DNA of 64,000 nt from Nocardioides agri (GTDB lineage: Bacteria; Actinomycetota; Actinomycetes; Propionibacteriales; Nocardioidaceae), in assembly GCF_013778305.1 (NCBI RefSeq), contig NZ_JACEIC010000001.1, forward strand, positions 124,001-188,000, read 5' to 3'. This document shows positions 33,406 through 41,775 of this stretch, in pieces. The notes beneath the pieces are model-generated. The model saw only the letters and a program-made list of their open reading frames with translations. It was not told the DNA's origin and did not search any database. Position numbers and translations under genes: made by a program. The number at the start of each line of letters is the position of its first letter. Position 1 is the first letter of the stretch.

Positions 33406-33435
33406 TTGGCGACCGGGCCACCTCTTGCGTAGCCT
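33406..33435 (+). promoter_or_regulatory. Candidate promoter of the riboswitch transcript
   Basis: TTGGCG (33406-33411), 18 bases, then TAGCCT (33430-33435), placing the RNA start near 33442, just upstream of the aptamer. Confidence 0.4.
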
Positions 33436-33464
33436 CGGTCGCTCAGGTGGCCGGGGACGTGGAT

Positions 33465-33650
33465 CACTCGGATCTGCGCGGCCACCGCGCTGAGTCCGGA
33501 CCAACCGACCCGTCGGGCGGCCCGGAGCCGGGGAACCATCGGTGCCAGCCTGTCTGGCGCCAGGGGTGAATCACCGGGGAGGCCACGGCCGAACCGGGGT
33601 AGGGCAAATGTCGTGCCCGAATCCGTCAGCTCACCCGGTAGGCGTACGAC
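33465..33650 (+). ncRNA. c-di-AMP (ydaO/yuaA) riboswitch
   Basis: The conserved blocks of the ydaO motif occur in order: CGCTGAGTCCGGACC (33488-33502), CCGGGGAACCATC (33528-33540), AGGGGTGAATCACCGGG (33562-33578), ACCGGGGTAGGGCAAATG (33593-33610), CCCGAATCCGTCAGCTCACC (33616-33635) and CGGTAGGCG at the 3' end. It is directly upstream of an NlpC/P60 cell-wall hydrolase, the usual actinobacterial target. High c-di-AMP normally lowers expression. Edges are approximate. Confidence 0.93.
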
Positions 33651-33671
33651 GTACAAGGAGAACCCCTGCTC

Positions 33672-34667
33672 GTGCCGAGCCGGAACAAGCAGAACCGGAA
33701 GCGACTGGTCACCATCGTCTCCGGCTGCGCCATGATCGCTGTCGTCGGGCTCATGCCCTCGACCCCCGCTCAGGCCGAGCCGGACATCGGCGACGTCCAG
33801 GCCCGGGTGGACCGCCTCTACCACGAGGCGGAGCAGGCGTCGGAGCGCTACAACGACGCCAAGCTGGAGCTCAAGGAGCTCGAGCGCGACCTCACGCTGC
33901 TGCGCGCCGACGAGAAGCGTCAGGACCAGGACTTCCAGGAGGTCCGCACGCAGGTCAGCGACTCCGTCGTGCGCCAGTACCAGGGCGAGAGCCTCTCGAA
34001 CGTCGGCCAGGTCGTCGTCTCCGACGACCCGAAGTCGTTCCTCGCGGAGCTCTCGACCATGTCGGCGTTCAACGACCTGCAGTCCGACCTCTTCGACCGC
34101 TACGCCACCGAGGCCCAGGCGCTCGGCCTGCGCCAGGCCGCCACGGAGCGGCGCGCCGACCAGGTCGCCGACCTGCAGAAGAAGCTGGCCGCGGAGAAGG
34201 CGACCGCCGACAAGAAGCTCGCCCAGGCCAAGGGCCTGCTCGACGACCTCAAGGCGAAGGAGCGCGAGGAGATCCTCTCCCGCGGCGTCGTCCGGGCGCC
34301 CGCCGACGTGCCGGCCTCCGGCCGGGCCGCCGCCGCGATCGCCTACGCGCTCGCCCAGGTCGGTGACTCCTACGTCTACGGCGCCGCCGGCCCGAGCGCC
34401 TTCGACTGCTCCGGTCTCACGATGATGGCCTGGGCGCAGGCGGGCGTCGCGCTGCCGCACTCGTCGAGCGCCCAGACCGGCTCCGGCCCGCACATCGCGA
34501 TGAGCGACCTGCAGCCGGGAGACCTCGTCTTCTACTACAGCCCGGTCAGCCACGTCGCCCTCTACATCGGCAACGGCATGATCGTGCACGCCGCCAACCC
34601 GGGCACCGGTGTCGTCGTCTCCGCCGTGGGCTCGATGCCGTACTCCGGCGCAGTTCGGCCCGGCTAG
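33672..34667 (+). CDS. NlpC/P60 peptidoglycan endopeptidase (RipA-like)
   Basis: 331 residues. A secretory signal peptide (cleavage near AQAEP, residue 36) is followed by a long coiled coil (about 40-200; Glu/Lys/Ala-rich). The NlpC/P60 catalytic domain (about 215-331) has Cys in FDCSGLTMMAWAQAG, His in SHVALYIGNG and the third polar residue in IVHAANPG. It cuts D-Glu-mDAP bonds of peptidoglycan stems outside the cell. The coiled coil probably regulates or positions the enzyme, as in RipA/PcsB. GTG follows AAGGAG and a c-di-AMP riboswitch. Equivalent position to Rv2190c. Confidence 0.95.
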   Translation: MPSRNKQNRKRLVTIVSGCAMIAVVGLMPSTPAQAEPDIGDVQARVDRLYHEAEQASERYNDAKLELKELERDLTLLRADEKRQDQDFQEVRTQVSDSVVRQYQGESLSNVGQVVVSDDPKSFLAELSTMSAFNDLQSDLFDRYATEAQALGLRQAATERRADQVADLQKKLAAEKATADKKLAQAKGLLDDLKAKEREEILSRGVVRAPADVPASGRAAAAIAYALAQVGDSYVYGAAGPSAFDCSGLTMMAWAQAGVALPHSSSAQTGSGPHIAMSDLQPGDLVFYYSPVSHVALYIGNGMIVHAANPGTGVVVSAVGSMPYSGAVRPG

Positions 34668-34690
34668 GCCCGCACCGGCACAATTCCGGG

Positions 34691-35950
34691 GTGAGCACCT
34701 CGGACCAGCCTCGACAGGCCGGTCGCCCACGCTGGTGGGTGGCCGGCCTGTCGCTCTGTGTCCTGGTCGCCGCCGGGCTGCTGGTGCGGGCGGTCGTCGA
34801 CGACGACACCTACGTCGCCCCGACCCCGACCGCCGCCGCGCGCCCCGAGGTCGACCCGGCCGGGGCCACCGCGACGCTGGCGGCCTTCGAGGACGCCGTG
34901 CGCGCCGGCGACGCCGAGGCGGCCCGCGCGCTGGCGCCGACCGGCGACAACGCCGCCGGCGACCTGCTCGCCGCGCTCGTCGACAACGCCGACCGGCTGC
35001 GCGTCGATGACTTCACGCTGCGCTACGTCGATGACCAGGGTGCGCCCGCGGCCGACGGGGCGTGGACGGCCGCGGTGGACGCGACCTGGCGATTCCGCGG
35101 CTTCGACCCGACCGCCTCGTCCGCCGAGGTCCGCGCCCGGCTCGTCGAGGAGGACGACCGGGTGGCGCTGGCCGGGTTCGGCGGCAGCGGCGGGATCGAG
35201 CCGGTCTGGCTCTCCGGGCCGGTCGAGGTCCGGCGTACGCCGCGGACCCTCGTGCTGGTCGACGGTGCGGCGGCCGAGGCGGACCGCTACGCCGCCCGGG
35301 CGGAGGCTGCGGTGCCCGTGGTCCGCCGGGTGCTGCCGGACTGGCGACGCGGCCTCGTCGTCGAGGTGCCGGGGTCGTCGGCGGACCTGGAGCGGGCGCT
35401 CGGCGCCGAGCCCGGCAGCTACGACCAGATCGCCGCCGTCACCACCTCCGCCGACGGCTCGCAGGTGCCAGACGCGTCGGTGCACGTCTTCGCCAACCCC
35501 GACGTCTACGACGGACTGCGGCGCACGGGCGCCCAGGTGGTGATGAGCCACGAGGCCACCCACGTCGCCACCGGCGCGTGGGACAGCGGCACCCCGCTGT
35601 GGCTGCTGGAGGGCTTCGCCGACTACGTCGCGCTGCGCGACACCGGCCTGCCGGACGAGCGGGCCGCGGCGCAGATCATCAAGCAGGTGCGCCGGGACGG
35701 CGCACCGAGCGGGCTGCCGGACGGCGCCGCATTCGGCGACCGCACTCCTCGCCTGGGCGCGACCTACGAGAGCGCCTGGCTCGCGGCCCGGCTGGTCGCC
35801 CAGGAGGCGGGGGAGGATGCGCTGGTGCGCTTCTACCGCGCCGTCGACCGGGGCCAGCCGATCGAGGAGGCGCTGCCCGCGACGACGGGCATGACGCTGG
35901 ACCGGCTCACCGACGACTGGCGCGCGGAGCTGACGGAGCTCGCGCGGTGA
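34691..35950 (+). CDS. Membrane-anchored HExxH metallopeptidase-like protein
   Basis: 419 residues. One N-terminal membrane anchor (about 15-34), then a domain of about 130 residues with an NTF2-like look (AAFEDAVRAGDAEAARALAP). A C-terminal peptidase-like domain (about 185-419) has SHEATHVATG, an HExxH zinc motif, and WLLEGFADYVALRD about 25 residues on, giving the third Glu ligand of gluzincins. Its catalytic part would be outside the membrane. Target unknown. GTG start, preceded by CACAAT 6 bases upstream, hence possibly leaderless. The stop overlaps the next metallopeptidase by 4 bases. Confidence 0.75.
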   Translation: MSTSDQPRQAGRPRWWVAGLSLCVLVAAGLLVRAVVDDDTYVAPTPTAAARPEVDPAGATATLAAFEDAVRAGDAEAARALAPTGDNAAGDLLAALVDNADRLRVDDFTLRYVDDQGAPAADGAWTAAVDATWRFRGFDPTASSAEVRARLVEEDDRVALAGFGGSGGIEPVWLSGPVEVRRTPRTLVLVDGAAAEADRYAARAEAAVPVVRRVLPDWRRGLVVEVPGSSADLERALGAEPGSYDQIAAVTTSADGSQVPDASVHVFANPDVYDGLRRTGAQVVMSHEATHVATGAWDSGTPLWLLEGFADYVALRDTGLPDERAAAQIIKQVRRDGAPSGLPDGAAFGDRTPRLGATYESAWLAARLVAQEAGEDALVRFYRAVDRGQPIEEALPATTGMTLDRLTDDWRAELTELAR

Positions 35951-37173
35951 GCGAGCGCCGGGTGGCGCTGGTCGTCGCCGCGGTCGGCGGCATGGCGTTC
36001 GTCGTGCTCGCCGCGCTGCTGGTGCCGTGGAGCCCGGTGCCGGGCGGCACGCCCGACCCGGTGCCGGCCACCTCGGTCTTCACGGCCGAGCAGGTCCGCG
36101 CGGGCGAGCACTTCGCCAACTGGTCGCGGCTGTGGAGCTGGAGCTCGCTGGCGGTCTCGCTGGCGTTCTCCTGCTGGCTGGGCTTCAGCCGGTGGGGTCC
36201 GCGGCTGGTCGGCCGGATGCCCGGCTGGTGGTGGGTGCGGGTGGTGCTCGCGGTGGCCGCGGTCGAGCTGGCCGGCCGCGTCGTGACGCTGCCGTTCGGG
36301 ATCGCGCTGCGCAAGCACGCGCTCGACCACGGGCTGAGCACCCAGGGCTGGGGCGGCTTCGCCGCCGACGTCCTGCGCGGCCAGGCCGTCGCCATCGTCG
36401 CCACCTCCCTGCTGGCGCTGGTGCTCGTCGGCTGCGCCCGGCGCTGGCCCCGCGCCTGGCCGGCGGTCGCGGGCGCGCTGCTGGGCGTCCTGGTGCTGGT
36501 CGGCTCGTTCGTCTACCCGATCGTCGTCGAGCCGATCTTCAACGACTTCACGCCGCTCCCGGAGGGCTCGCTGCGCGCCGAGATCCTGGACCTCGCCGAC
36601 CGGGAGGGCGTGCCCGTCGACGACGTGCTCGTGGCGGACGCGTCACGGCGCACGACGACGCTCAACGCCTACGTCTCCGGCTTCGGCAGCACCCGACGGG
36701 TGGTGCTCTACGACAACCTCGTCGACGACGTGCCGCGCGCCCAGGTCCTGTCGGTCGTCGCCCACGAGCTCGGGCACGCCAAGCACGACGACGTGCTGGT
36801 CGGGTCGCTCCTCGGCGCGGCCGGGGCCGTGTTCGGCGTCGGCCTGCTCGCCCTGGTGCTCGGCGCCCTGGCAGCTCGCGGCCGGCCCCCGCTGCGGGAG
36901 CCCGAGGTCGTGCCGCTGCTGCTCGCGCTGCTGGCGGTCGGCACCCTGCTCGCCTCGCCGGTCCAGAACACCATCAGCCGGCAGATCGAGACCCGCGCGG
37001 ACGTCGACGCCCTGCTCGCGACCCGCGACAGCGACGCGTTCATCGCCGTGCAGCGCCAGCTCGCGCTGCGCTCGCTCGCCGACCCCGAGCCGCCGCGACT
37101 GTCCCAGCTCTGGTTCGGCTCCCACCCGACGGCGCTGACCCGGATCGCGATCGCCGAGCAGCTGCGTCCCTAG
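35947..37173 (+). CDS. M48 family metalloprotease (Ste24-like)
   Basis: 408 residues with about six membrane helices. The catalytic motif VVAHELGHAKHDDV lies near residue 275 and the third ligand region NTISRQIETRADVDAL near 350, ending in FGSHPTALTRIAIAEQL. The layout matches Ste24/CAAX-protease-type M48 enzymes, which cleave membrane-bound or misfolded substrates. GTG overlaps the stop of the HExxH protein, so two membrane metallopeptidases are coupled. Its TAG stop is part of the next gene's -10. Confidence 0.9.
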   Translation: MSERRVALVVAAVGGMAFVVLAALLVPWSPVPGGTPDPVPATSVFTAEQVRAGEHFANWSRLWSWSSLAVSLAFSCWLGFSRWGPRLVGRMPGWWWVRVVLAVAAVELAGRVVTLPFGIALRKHALDHGLSTQGWGGFAADVLRGQAVAIVATSLLALVLVGCARRWPRAWPAVAGALLGVLVLVGSFVYPIVVEPIFNDFTPLPEGSLRAEILDLADREGVPVDDVLVADASRRTTTLNAYVSGFGSTRRVVLYDNLVDDVPRAQVLSVVAHELGHAKHDDVLVGSLLGAAGAVFGVGLLALVLGALAARGRPPLREPEVVPLLLALLAVGTLLASPVQNTISRQIETRADVDALLATRDSDAFIAVQRQLALRSLADPEPPRLSQLWFGSHPTALTRIAIAEQLRP

Positions 37174-37176
37174 ACT
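37171..37176 (+). promoter_or_regulatory. -10 element overlapping the M48 stop codon
   Basis: TAGACT begins with the TAG stop of the M48 gene and lies exactly 6 bases before the GTG at 37183. It predicts a leaderless transcript. Confidence 0.5.
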
Positions 37177-37182
37177 CGGCCC

Positions 37183-37740
37183 GTGCCTGGAGCCATCCGA
37201 CGCGTCGCGGTCTTCTGCGGTTCGAGCCCCGGCGTCGACCCCGCGTGGTCGCGCGCGGCGTACGACGTGGGCCGCGGCCTGGCGGAGCGCGGCATCGGGC
37301 TGGTCTACGGCGCGGGCGGGTTCGGGCTGATGCGCGAGGTCTCGCAGGGCGCGCTGGACGCCGGCGGCGAGGTCATCGGCGTGATCCCGCGCTCGATGGT
37401 CGAGCGGGAGTGGGGCCGCGACGACCTGACCGAGACCCACGTGGTCGAGACCATGCACCAGCGCAAGGCGCTGATGGCCGAGCTCGCCGACGCGTTCCTC
37501 TGCCTGCCCGGCGGCCTCGGCACCCTCGAGGAGATCATCGAGGTCTGGAGCTGGCGGCACATCGGCTTCAACGACGACCCGGTCGGCTTCCTCGACCAGG
37601 GCGGGTTCTGGACGCCGTTCCTCGACGCCCTCGGCGGTCTCGTCGACGCGGGCTTCATCCGGCGCGAGGTGCTCGACGATGTCGTGGTCGCCGACGACCT
37701 GGACGCCGCTCTCACCGGTCTCGCGGCCCGGATCGCTTGA
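37183..37740 (+). CDS. LOG-family nucleotide phosphoribohydrolase
   Basis: 185 residues, Rossmann-like fold of the TIGR00730/LOG family. It has the N-terminal VFCGSSPGVDPAW, GLVYGAGGFGLMREVSQGAL, the catalytic Arg/Glu region ETMHQRKALMAELADAFLCLPGGLGTLEE (PGGxGTxxE) and the WSWRHIGFNDDPVGF end. Members release ribose 5-phosphate from AMP or cytokinin nucleotides; in Mtb the homologue makes cytokinins. GTG start by leaderless -10. Confidence 0.92.
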   Translation: MPGAIRRVAVFCGSSPGVDPAWSRAAYDVGRGLAERGIGLVYGAGGFGLMREVSQGALDAGGEVIGVIPRSMVEREWGRDDLTETHVVETMHQRKALMAELADAFLCLPGGLGTLEEIIEVWSWRHIGFNDDPVGFLDQGGFWTPFLDALGGLVDAGFIRREVLDDVVVADDLDAALTGLAARIA

Positions 37741-37759
37741 CCCGGCCAGGTAGGCAGGA

Positions 37760-38227
37760 GTGGTGAACACCCGACGTCTCGCCTTCGCGGTCCTGCCCGT
37801 GGTCGCCGCAGCCGGCCTCGGCGGCCTGGGCTCCCGCAACGCGCCGAGCACCTACGCCCGCCTGGACAAGCCGGGCTGGGCGCCGCCCGCCGCGGCCTTC
37901 GGGCCGGTGTGGACCGCGCTCTACGCCGCCATCGCGGTCGCGGGCTGGCGCGTGCACGCCGCGTCACCGCGGGCCAGACGCCTGCACCTGGCGCAGCTCG
38001 CGCTCAACGCGGCCTGGCCCGGGGTGTTCTTCGGCGCCCGGGAGAAGAGGGCGTCGGTCGCCGTGATCGCCACCCTCGACGCCGTGCTGGCCGCCGAGAT
38101 CGCGACCCTGCGTCGTGAGGATCCGGTCGCGGCCGCGCTGCTCACGCCGTACCTCGCGTGGACGGGCTTCGCGACCGCCCTCAACGCCTCGGTGAGCGAG
38201 CCCGCCGACAGCCCTGCTCAGCGGTAG
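37760..38227 (+). CDS. TspO/MBR family membrane protein
   Basis: 155 residues with about five helices. Family motifs: LDKPGWAPPAAAFGPVWTALYAAIAVAGW, LNAAWPGVFFGAREK and TPYLAWTGFATALNASV. TspO proteins bind porphyrins and other tetrapyrroles and are linked to stress responses. The start could be GTG 37760 or 37763; AGGAG overlaps closely. It overlaps the convergent acyl-CoA synthetase end by 10 bases. Confidence 0.88.
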   Translation: MVNTRRLAFAVLPVVAAAGLGGLGSRNAPSTYARLDKPGWAPPAAAFGPVWTALYAAIAVAGWRVHAASPRARRLHLAQLALNAAWPGVFFGAREKRASVAVIATLDAVLAAEIATLRREDPVAAALLTPYLAWTGFATALNASVSEPADSPAQR

Positions 38228-40011
38228 AGCGCCGCGACCTCGTCGCGGAACTCGCGCATCACGACGTTGCGCTTGAGCTTGAGGCTCGGGGTCAGCTGCC
38301 CGCCCTCCTCGGTCCACTCGTCCGGGAGCACGGCGAACTTGCGGATCGACTCCGCGCGCGAGACGGCCTTGTTGGCCTCGTCGACCGCCGCCTGGATCTC
38401 CGCCTGCAGGTCGGCGTCGTCGACCAGGCGCGCCAGGTCGGTGCTCTTGCCGTGCTGCTCGGCCCACAGCGGGAGCGCCTCGCGGTCGAGGGTGACCAGC
38501 GCGCCGATGAACGGCTCGCCGTCGCCGACGACGATGCACTGGTCGACCAGCAGGTGGCTGCGCAGCCGGTCCTCGAGCACGGCCGGGGCGACGTTCTTGC
38601 CGCCGGCGGTCACGAGGATCTCCTTCTTGCGCCCGGTGATCCGCACGAAGCCCTCGTCGTCGACCTCGCCGAGGTCGCCGGTGTGGAACCAGCCGTCCGC
38701 CTCCAGCACCTCGGCGGTCGCCTGCTCGTTGCGCCAGTAGCCGGCCATGACCTGGCCGCCCTTGAACATCAGCTCGCCGTCGTCGGCGACGCGGACGGCG
38801 GTGCCGGGCAGCGGCCGGCCGACCGTGCCGATCTTCGTGGCGTCGGGGAGGTTGGCGGTCAGGGCCGCGGTGGTCTCGGTGAGCCCGTAGCCCTCGAGCA
38901 CCACGAGCCCGATGCCGCGGTAGAAGTGGCCGAGCCGCTCGCCGAGGGGGGCGCCGCCGGACACGGCGTAGAGGCACTTGCCGCCCAGCGCCGTGCGCAG
39001 CTTGCCGTATACGAGCTTGTCGAAGACCGCGTGCTTGGCGCGGATCGCGAGCGGCACCTTGCCCCTCTCGAGGCCGCGGGAGTAGGCGATCGCGGCCTCG
39101 GCGGCGGCGTCGAAGATCTTGCCGCGACCGTCGGCCGTGGCGCGCTGCGAGGCGGTGTTGAAGACCTTCTCGAAGACGCGCGGGACCGCGAGGATGAACG
39201 TCGGCCGGAACTCCGCGAGGTCGGGCAGCAGCTGCTTGATGTCGGCGGTGTGGCCCATCCGGGTCCGCGACTTCACGCAGCCGACCTGGATGATCCGCGC
39301 GAACACGTGGGCCAGCGGCAGGAACAGCAGCGTGGAGCCGCTGTCGTCGTGGAAGAGCCGCTCGAGCTCGTCGACGGCCACGCCGAGCTCGAACATGAAG
39401 TTGCCGTGGGTGAGCACGCAGCCCTTGGGTCGGCCGGTCGTGCCCGAGGTGTAGATCAGCGTGGCGGGGTCCGCGGGCCCGGCCGTCGTACGGCGCTTCT
39501 CGAGCTCCTCGTCGCTGATGTCGCCGCCGAGCCTGGTGAGCGTGTCGACGGCGTTGTCGGCGATCGACCAGACGTGGTTGAGCTGGTCGAGGTCGGCGCG
39601 CGACTCGGCCACCCGGGCGAGGTGCTCCGCGCTCTCGGCGACGACCGCGCGCGCGCCGGAGTCCGACAGGATCCAGTGCACCTGCTCGGACGAGGAGGTC
39701 TCGTAGATCGGCACCGTGACCGCGCCGGCGAACCAGATCGCGTAGTCGAACAGCGTCCACTCGTAGCGGGTCTTCGAGATGAGCGCGACCCGGTCGCCGG
39801 GCTCGATGCCGGCCGCGATCAGGCCCTTGGCGACGCCGCTCACCTCGGCGAGGAACTGCGCCATCGTGACGTCCTCCCACGCGCCCGTCGCGACGGAGCG
39901 TCGGCTGAACTGCACGGACGACGCGCGGTCCCGGGCGTTCGTGACGACGTCGTCGGTGAGGTTCCCCGTGGCGGGGATGTCGGTCGTCATGGGGGTGGAG
40001 AACTCACGCAC
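38218..40011 (-). CDS. Long-chain acyl-CoA synthetase, FadD15-like
   Basis: 597 residues, AMP-forming ligase that activates fatty acids with ATP and CoA. Motifs: P-loop TLIYTSGTTGRPKGC (about 188), YGLTETTAALTAN, the hinge WFHTGDLGEVDDEGFVRITGRKKEILVTAGGKNV and the C-terminal Lys region PSLKLKRN. The N-terminus MREFSTP closely resembles Rv2187 (FadD15, MREISVP from memory). GTG at 40011 has TAGCCT 6 bases upstream. Divergent from the SRPBCC gene, as are the mycobacterial homologues. Confidence 0.95.
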   Translation of the reverse strand: MREFSTPMTTDIPATGNLTDDVVTNARDRASSVQFSRRSVATGAWEDVTMAQFLAEVSGVAKGLIAAGIEPGDRVALISKTRYEWTLFDYAIWFAGAVTVPIYETSSSEQVHWILSDSGARAVVAESAEHLARVAESRADLDQLNHVWSIADNAVDTLTRLGGDISDEELEKRRTTAGPADPATLIYTSGTTGRPKGCVLTHGNFMFELGVAVDELERLFHDDSGSTLLFLPLAHVFARIIQVGCVKSRTRMGHTADIKQLLPDLAEFRPTFILAVPRVFEKVFNTASQRATADGRGKIFDAAAEAAIAYSRGLERGKVPLAIRAKHAVFDKLVYGKLRTALGGKCLYAVSGGAPLGERLGHFYRGIGLVVLEGYGLTETTAALTANLPDATKIGTVGRPLPGTAVRVADDGELMFKGGQVMAGYWRNEQATAEVLEADGWFHTGDLGEVDDEGFVRITGRKKEILVTAGGKNVAPAVLEDRLRSHLLVDQCIVVGDGEPFIGALVTLDREALPLWAEQHGKSTDLARLVDDADLQAEIQAAVDEANKAVSRAESIRKFAVLPDEWTEEGGQLTPSLKLKRNVVMREFRDEVAALYR

Positions 40012-40017
40012 GGGCCG

Positions 40018-40023
40018 AGGCTA
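40018..40023 (-). promoter_or_regulatory. -10 element of the acyl-CoA synthetase gene (leaderless)
   Basis: TAGCCT on the minus strand, exactly 6 bases before the GTG at 40011. Confidence 0.5.
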
Positions 40024-40134
40024 TCGCTAGAGCCGGGCGGCAGCCCATCCGGTACGCTCGCTGCCCGACCGCCACCACGAGCCCGACGACGAGCTCGACG
40101 ACGAGACCACGACGACCGAGTGCAGGGGTGCCAG

Positions 40135-40575
40135 ATGGCTGAGCAGACGACCTCGTCGATCGTGATCGACGCGCCTCCCGCCGACATCATGAACGTCATC
40201 GGCGACTTCGCGGCCTACCCCGAGTGGGCCAAGGGCGTGATCCGCGCCGACGTCGTCGCCGCCGACGAGGACGGCTGGGCCGACCAGGTGTTCTTCGCGC
40301 TCGACGTCAGCCCGATCAAGGACGAGTACACGCTCGCCTACGAGTGGGACGGCTACGACGAGGTCACCTGGACCCTCGTCGAGGGCAAGATGCTGCGCGC
40401 GCTCGACGGTGCCTACACGCTCAAGGACCTCGGCAACGGCTCGACCGAGGTGACCTACCGGCTGGCGCTCGACGTGTCGATCCCGCTGATCGGGATGCTC
40501 AAGCGCAAGGGCGAGAAGATCCTCATCGACACCGCGCTCAAGGGCCTCAAGAAGCGCGTCGAGTCGCTCGCGTAG
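40135..40575 (+). CDS. SRPBCC (polyketide-cyclase/START-like) protein
   Basis: 146 residues, single helix-grip domain able to bind a hydrophobic ligand: SIVIDAPPADIMNVIGDFAAYPEWAKGV at the N-terminus, YEWDGYDEVTWTLVEG and the long C-terminal helix AKR-type (MLKRKGEKILIDTALKGLKKRVE). Homologous in position and look to Rv2185c. Its link to the divergent acyl-CoA synthetase and the downstream ATPase suggests lipid handling. A leader of about 70 bases follows TACGCT (40053-40058), with short GAC-rich repeats. Confidence 0.88.
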   Translation: MAEQTTSSIVIDAPPADIMNVIGDFAAYPEWAKGVIRADVVAADEDGWADQVFFALDVSPIKDEYTLAYEWDGYDEVTWTLVEGKMLRALDGAYTLKDLGNGSTEVTYRLALDVSIPLIGMLKRKGEKILIDTALKGLKKRVESLA

Positions 40576-40580
40576 CCCGC

Positions 40581-41774
40581 GTGCGCATCATCCTCTTCAC
40601 CGGCAAGGGCGGCGTCGGCAAGTCGACCGTCGCGGCCGGGACCGCCGCCCTGGCGGCTGCCGGCGGGCAGCGCACGCTGGTGCTCTCCACCGATGCCGCC
40701 CACTCGCTGGCCGACGCCTACGGCTGCGCGCCCGGCTCCATCGGCGCCGAGCCGACCGAGGTGGCCGACCGGCTCTTCGTCCAGCAGGTCGACGCGCAGC
40801 TGCGCTTCGAGCAGTCCTGGCAGGAGATCCAGCGCTACCTGCTCTCGGTCCTCGACGTCGCCGGCCTCGACCCGGTCGCCGCCGAGGAGCTCACGGTCAT
40901 CCCCGGCGCCGAGGAGGTGCTGGCGCTGCTCGAGCTGCGCATCCAGGCGCTCTCCGGCGGCTGGGACGTGATCGTCGTCGACTGCGCACCCACCGCCGAG
41001 ACGCTGCGGCTGCTGGCGCTGCCCGAGGCCCTGGGCTGGTACATGCACCGGGTGCTGCCGGTCGAGCGGCGGGTGGTCAAGGCGCTGCGGCCCGTGCTCA
41101 GCCGCGCGGCCGGGGTGCCGATGCCCGGCGACACGGTCTTCGACGCACTCGAGCGGCTGCACGCGGAGCTGGAGGAGGTGCGGGCGCTGCTCAGCGGCCC
41201 CGAGGCCAGCGTCCGGATCGTGCTGACGCCCGAGAACGTCGTGCTCGCCGAGGCCCGGCGCTCCTACACGATGCTCTCGCTCTTCGGCTACCGCGTCGAC
41301 GGCGTCGTCGCCAACCGGGTCTTCCCGGCCGACGGCGCCGACGACTGGCGCGCCGGCTGGGTGCTCGCGCAGGACGAGGTGCTCGAGCGGGTCGCGGAGT
41401 CCTTCGCCGGGCTGCCGATCTGGCGCTCGCCGTACCAGCCGGGCGAGCCGGTCGGTGTGGACGCGCTCGCCGCCCTGGCCGCAGACCTGTACGACGGCGC
41501 CGACCCGCTCGCGAGCACGAAGGCCCGGGGGCCGTTCAGCGTGACGACCGGCGAGCACGGGGCCGTGCTGCGGCTCTCGCTGCCGCTGGTCTCGCGCGCG
41601 GAGGTCCACCTGGCGCGCAACGGCGACGACCTGGTCGTGACCGTGGGATCGTATCGTCGGCTGCTCACGCTTCCGTCCGGACTGGCTCGCCATCGCATCG
41701 CCGGAGCGCGGGTGGAGCAGGGGGAACTGCAGGTGCGGTTCGTCGAGGACCCCGTTGACGAGTCAGGGAGGTGA
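40581..41774 (+). CDS. ArsA/GET3-family ATPase with HSP20-like C-terminal domain
   Basis: 397 residues. A single ATPase domain with deviant P-loop GKGGVGKST (about 8-16), switch I STDAAHSLADA, and switch II VIVVDCAPTAETLRLL. The C-terminal 70 residues (from GPFSVTTGEHGAVLRLSLP) form the HSP20-like domain seen in many ArsA proteins. No metal-binding Cys cluster or arsB is nearby, so arsenite export is unlikely; a chaperone or lipid-related role is possible. GTG lies 5 bases after the SRPBCC stop. Counterpart of Rv2184c. Confidence 0.9.
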   Translation: MRIILFTGKGGVGKSTVAAGTAALAAAGGQRTLVLSTDAAHSLADAYGCAPGSIGAEPTEVADRLFVQQVDAQLRFEQSWQEIQRYLLSVLDVAGLDPVAAEELTVIPGAEEVLALLELRIQALSGGWDVIVVDCAPTAETLRLLALPEALGWYMHRVLPVERRVVKALRPVLSRAAGVPMPGDTVFDALERLHAELEEVRALLSGPEASVRIVLTPENVVLAEARRSYTMLSLFGYRVDGVVANRVFPADGADDWRAGWVLAQDEVLERVAESFAGLPIWRSPYQPGEPVGVDALAALAADLYDGADPLASTKARGPFSVTTGEHGAVLRLSLPLVSRAEVHLARNGDDLVVTVGSYRRLLTLPSGLARHRIAGARVEQGELQVRFVEDPVDESGR

Positions 41775-41775
41775 C

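Larger units (their letters stand above)
33289..33671 (+). other. Long intergenic region holding promoter and riboswitch
   Basis: The only gene-free stretch over 300 bases. It contains an AT-rich patch (33366-33382, with CTATAAAAAA), which is striking in this background, a promoter candidate (33406-33435), the c-di-AMP riboswitch (about 33465-33650) and the Shine-Dalgarno AAGGAG (33655-33660) of the NlpC/P60 gene. No open frame here looks coding. Confidence 0.8.

Noticed and set aside
40060..40125. Short CGACGA/GACGAC repeat before the SRPBCC gene
   Set aside because: Degenerate trinucleotide run in a GC-rich leader, no regular unit length and no CRISPR-like spacers.
40581..41774. Arsenite efflux ATPase (arsenic resistance)
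   Set aside because: No arsB, arsC or arsR next to it, no Cys metal site visible, and the neighbours match Rv2183c-Rv2187, which is not an arsenic operon.
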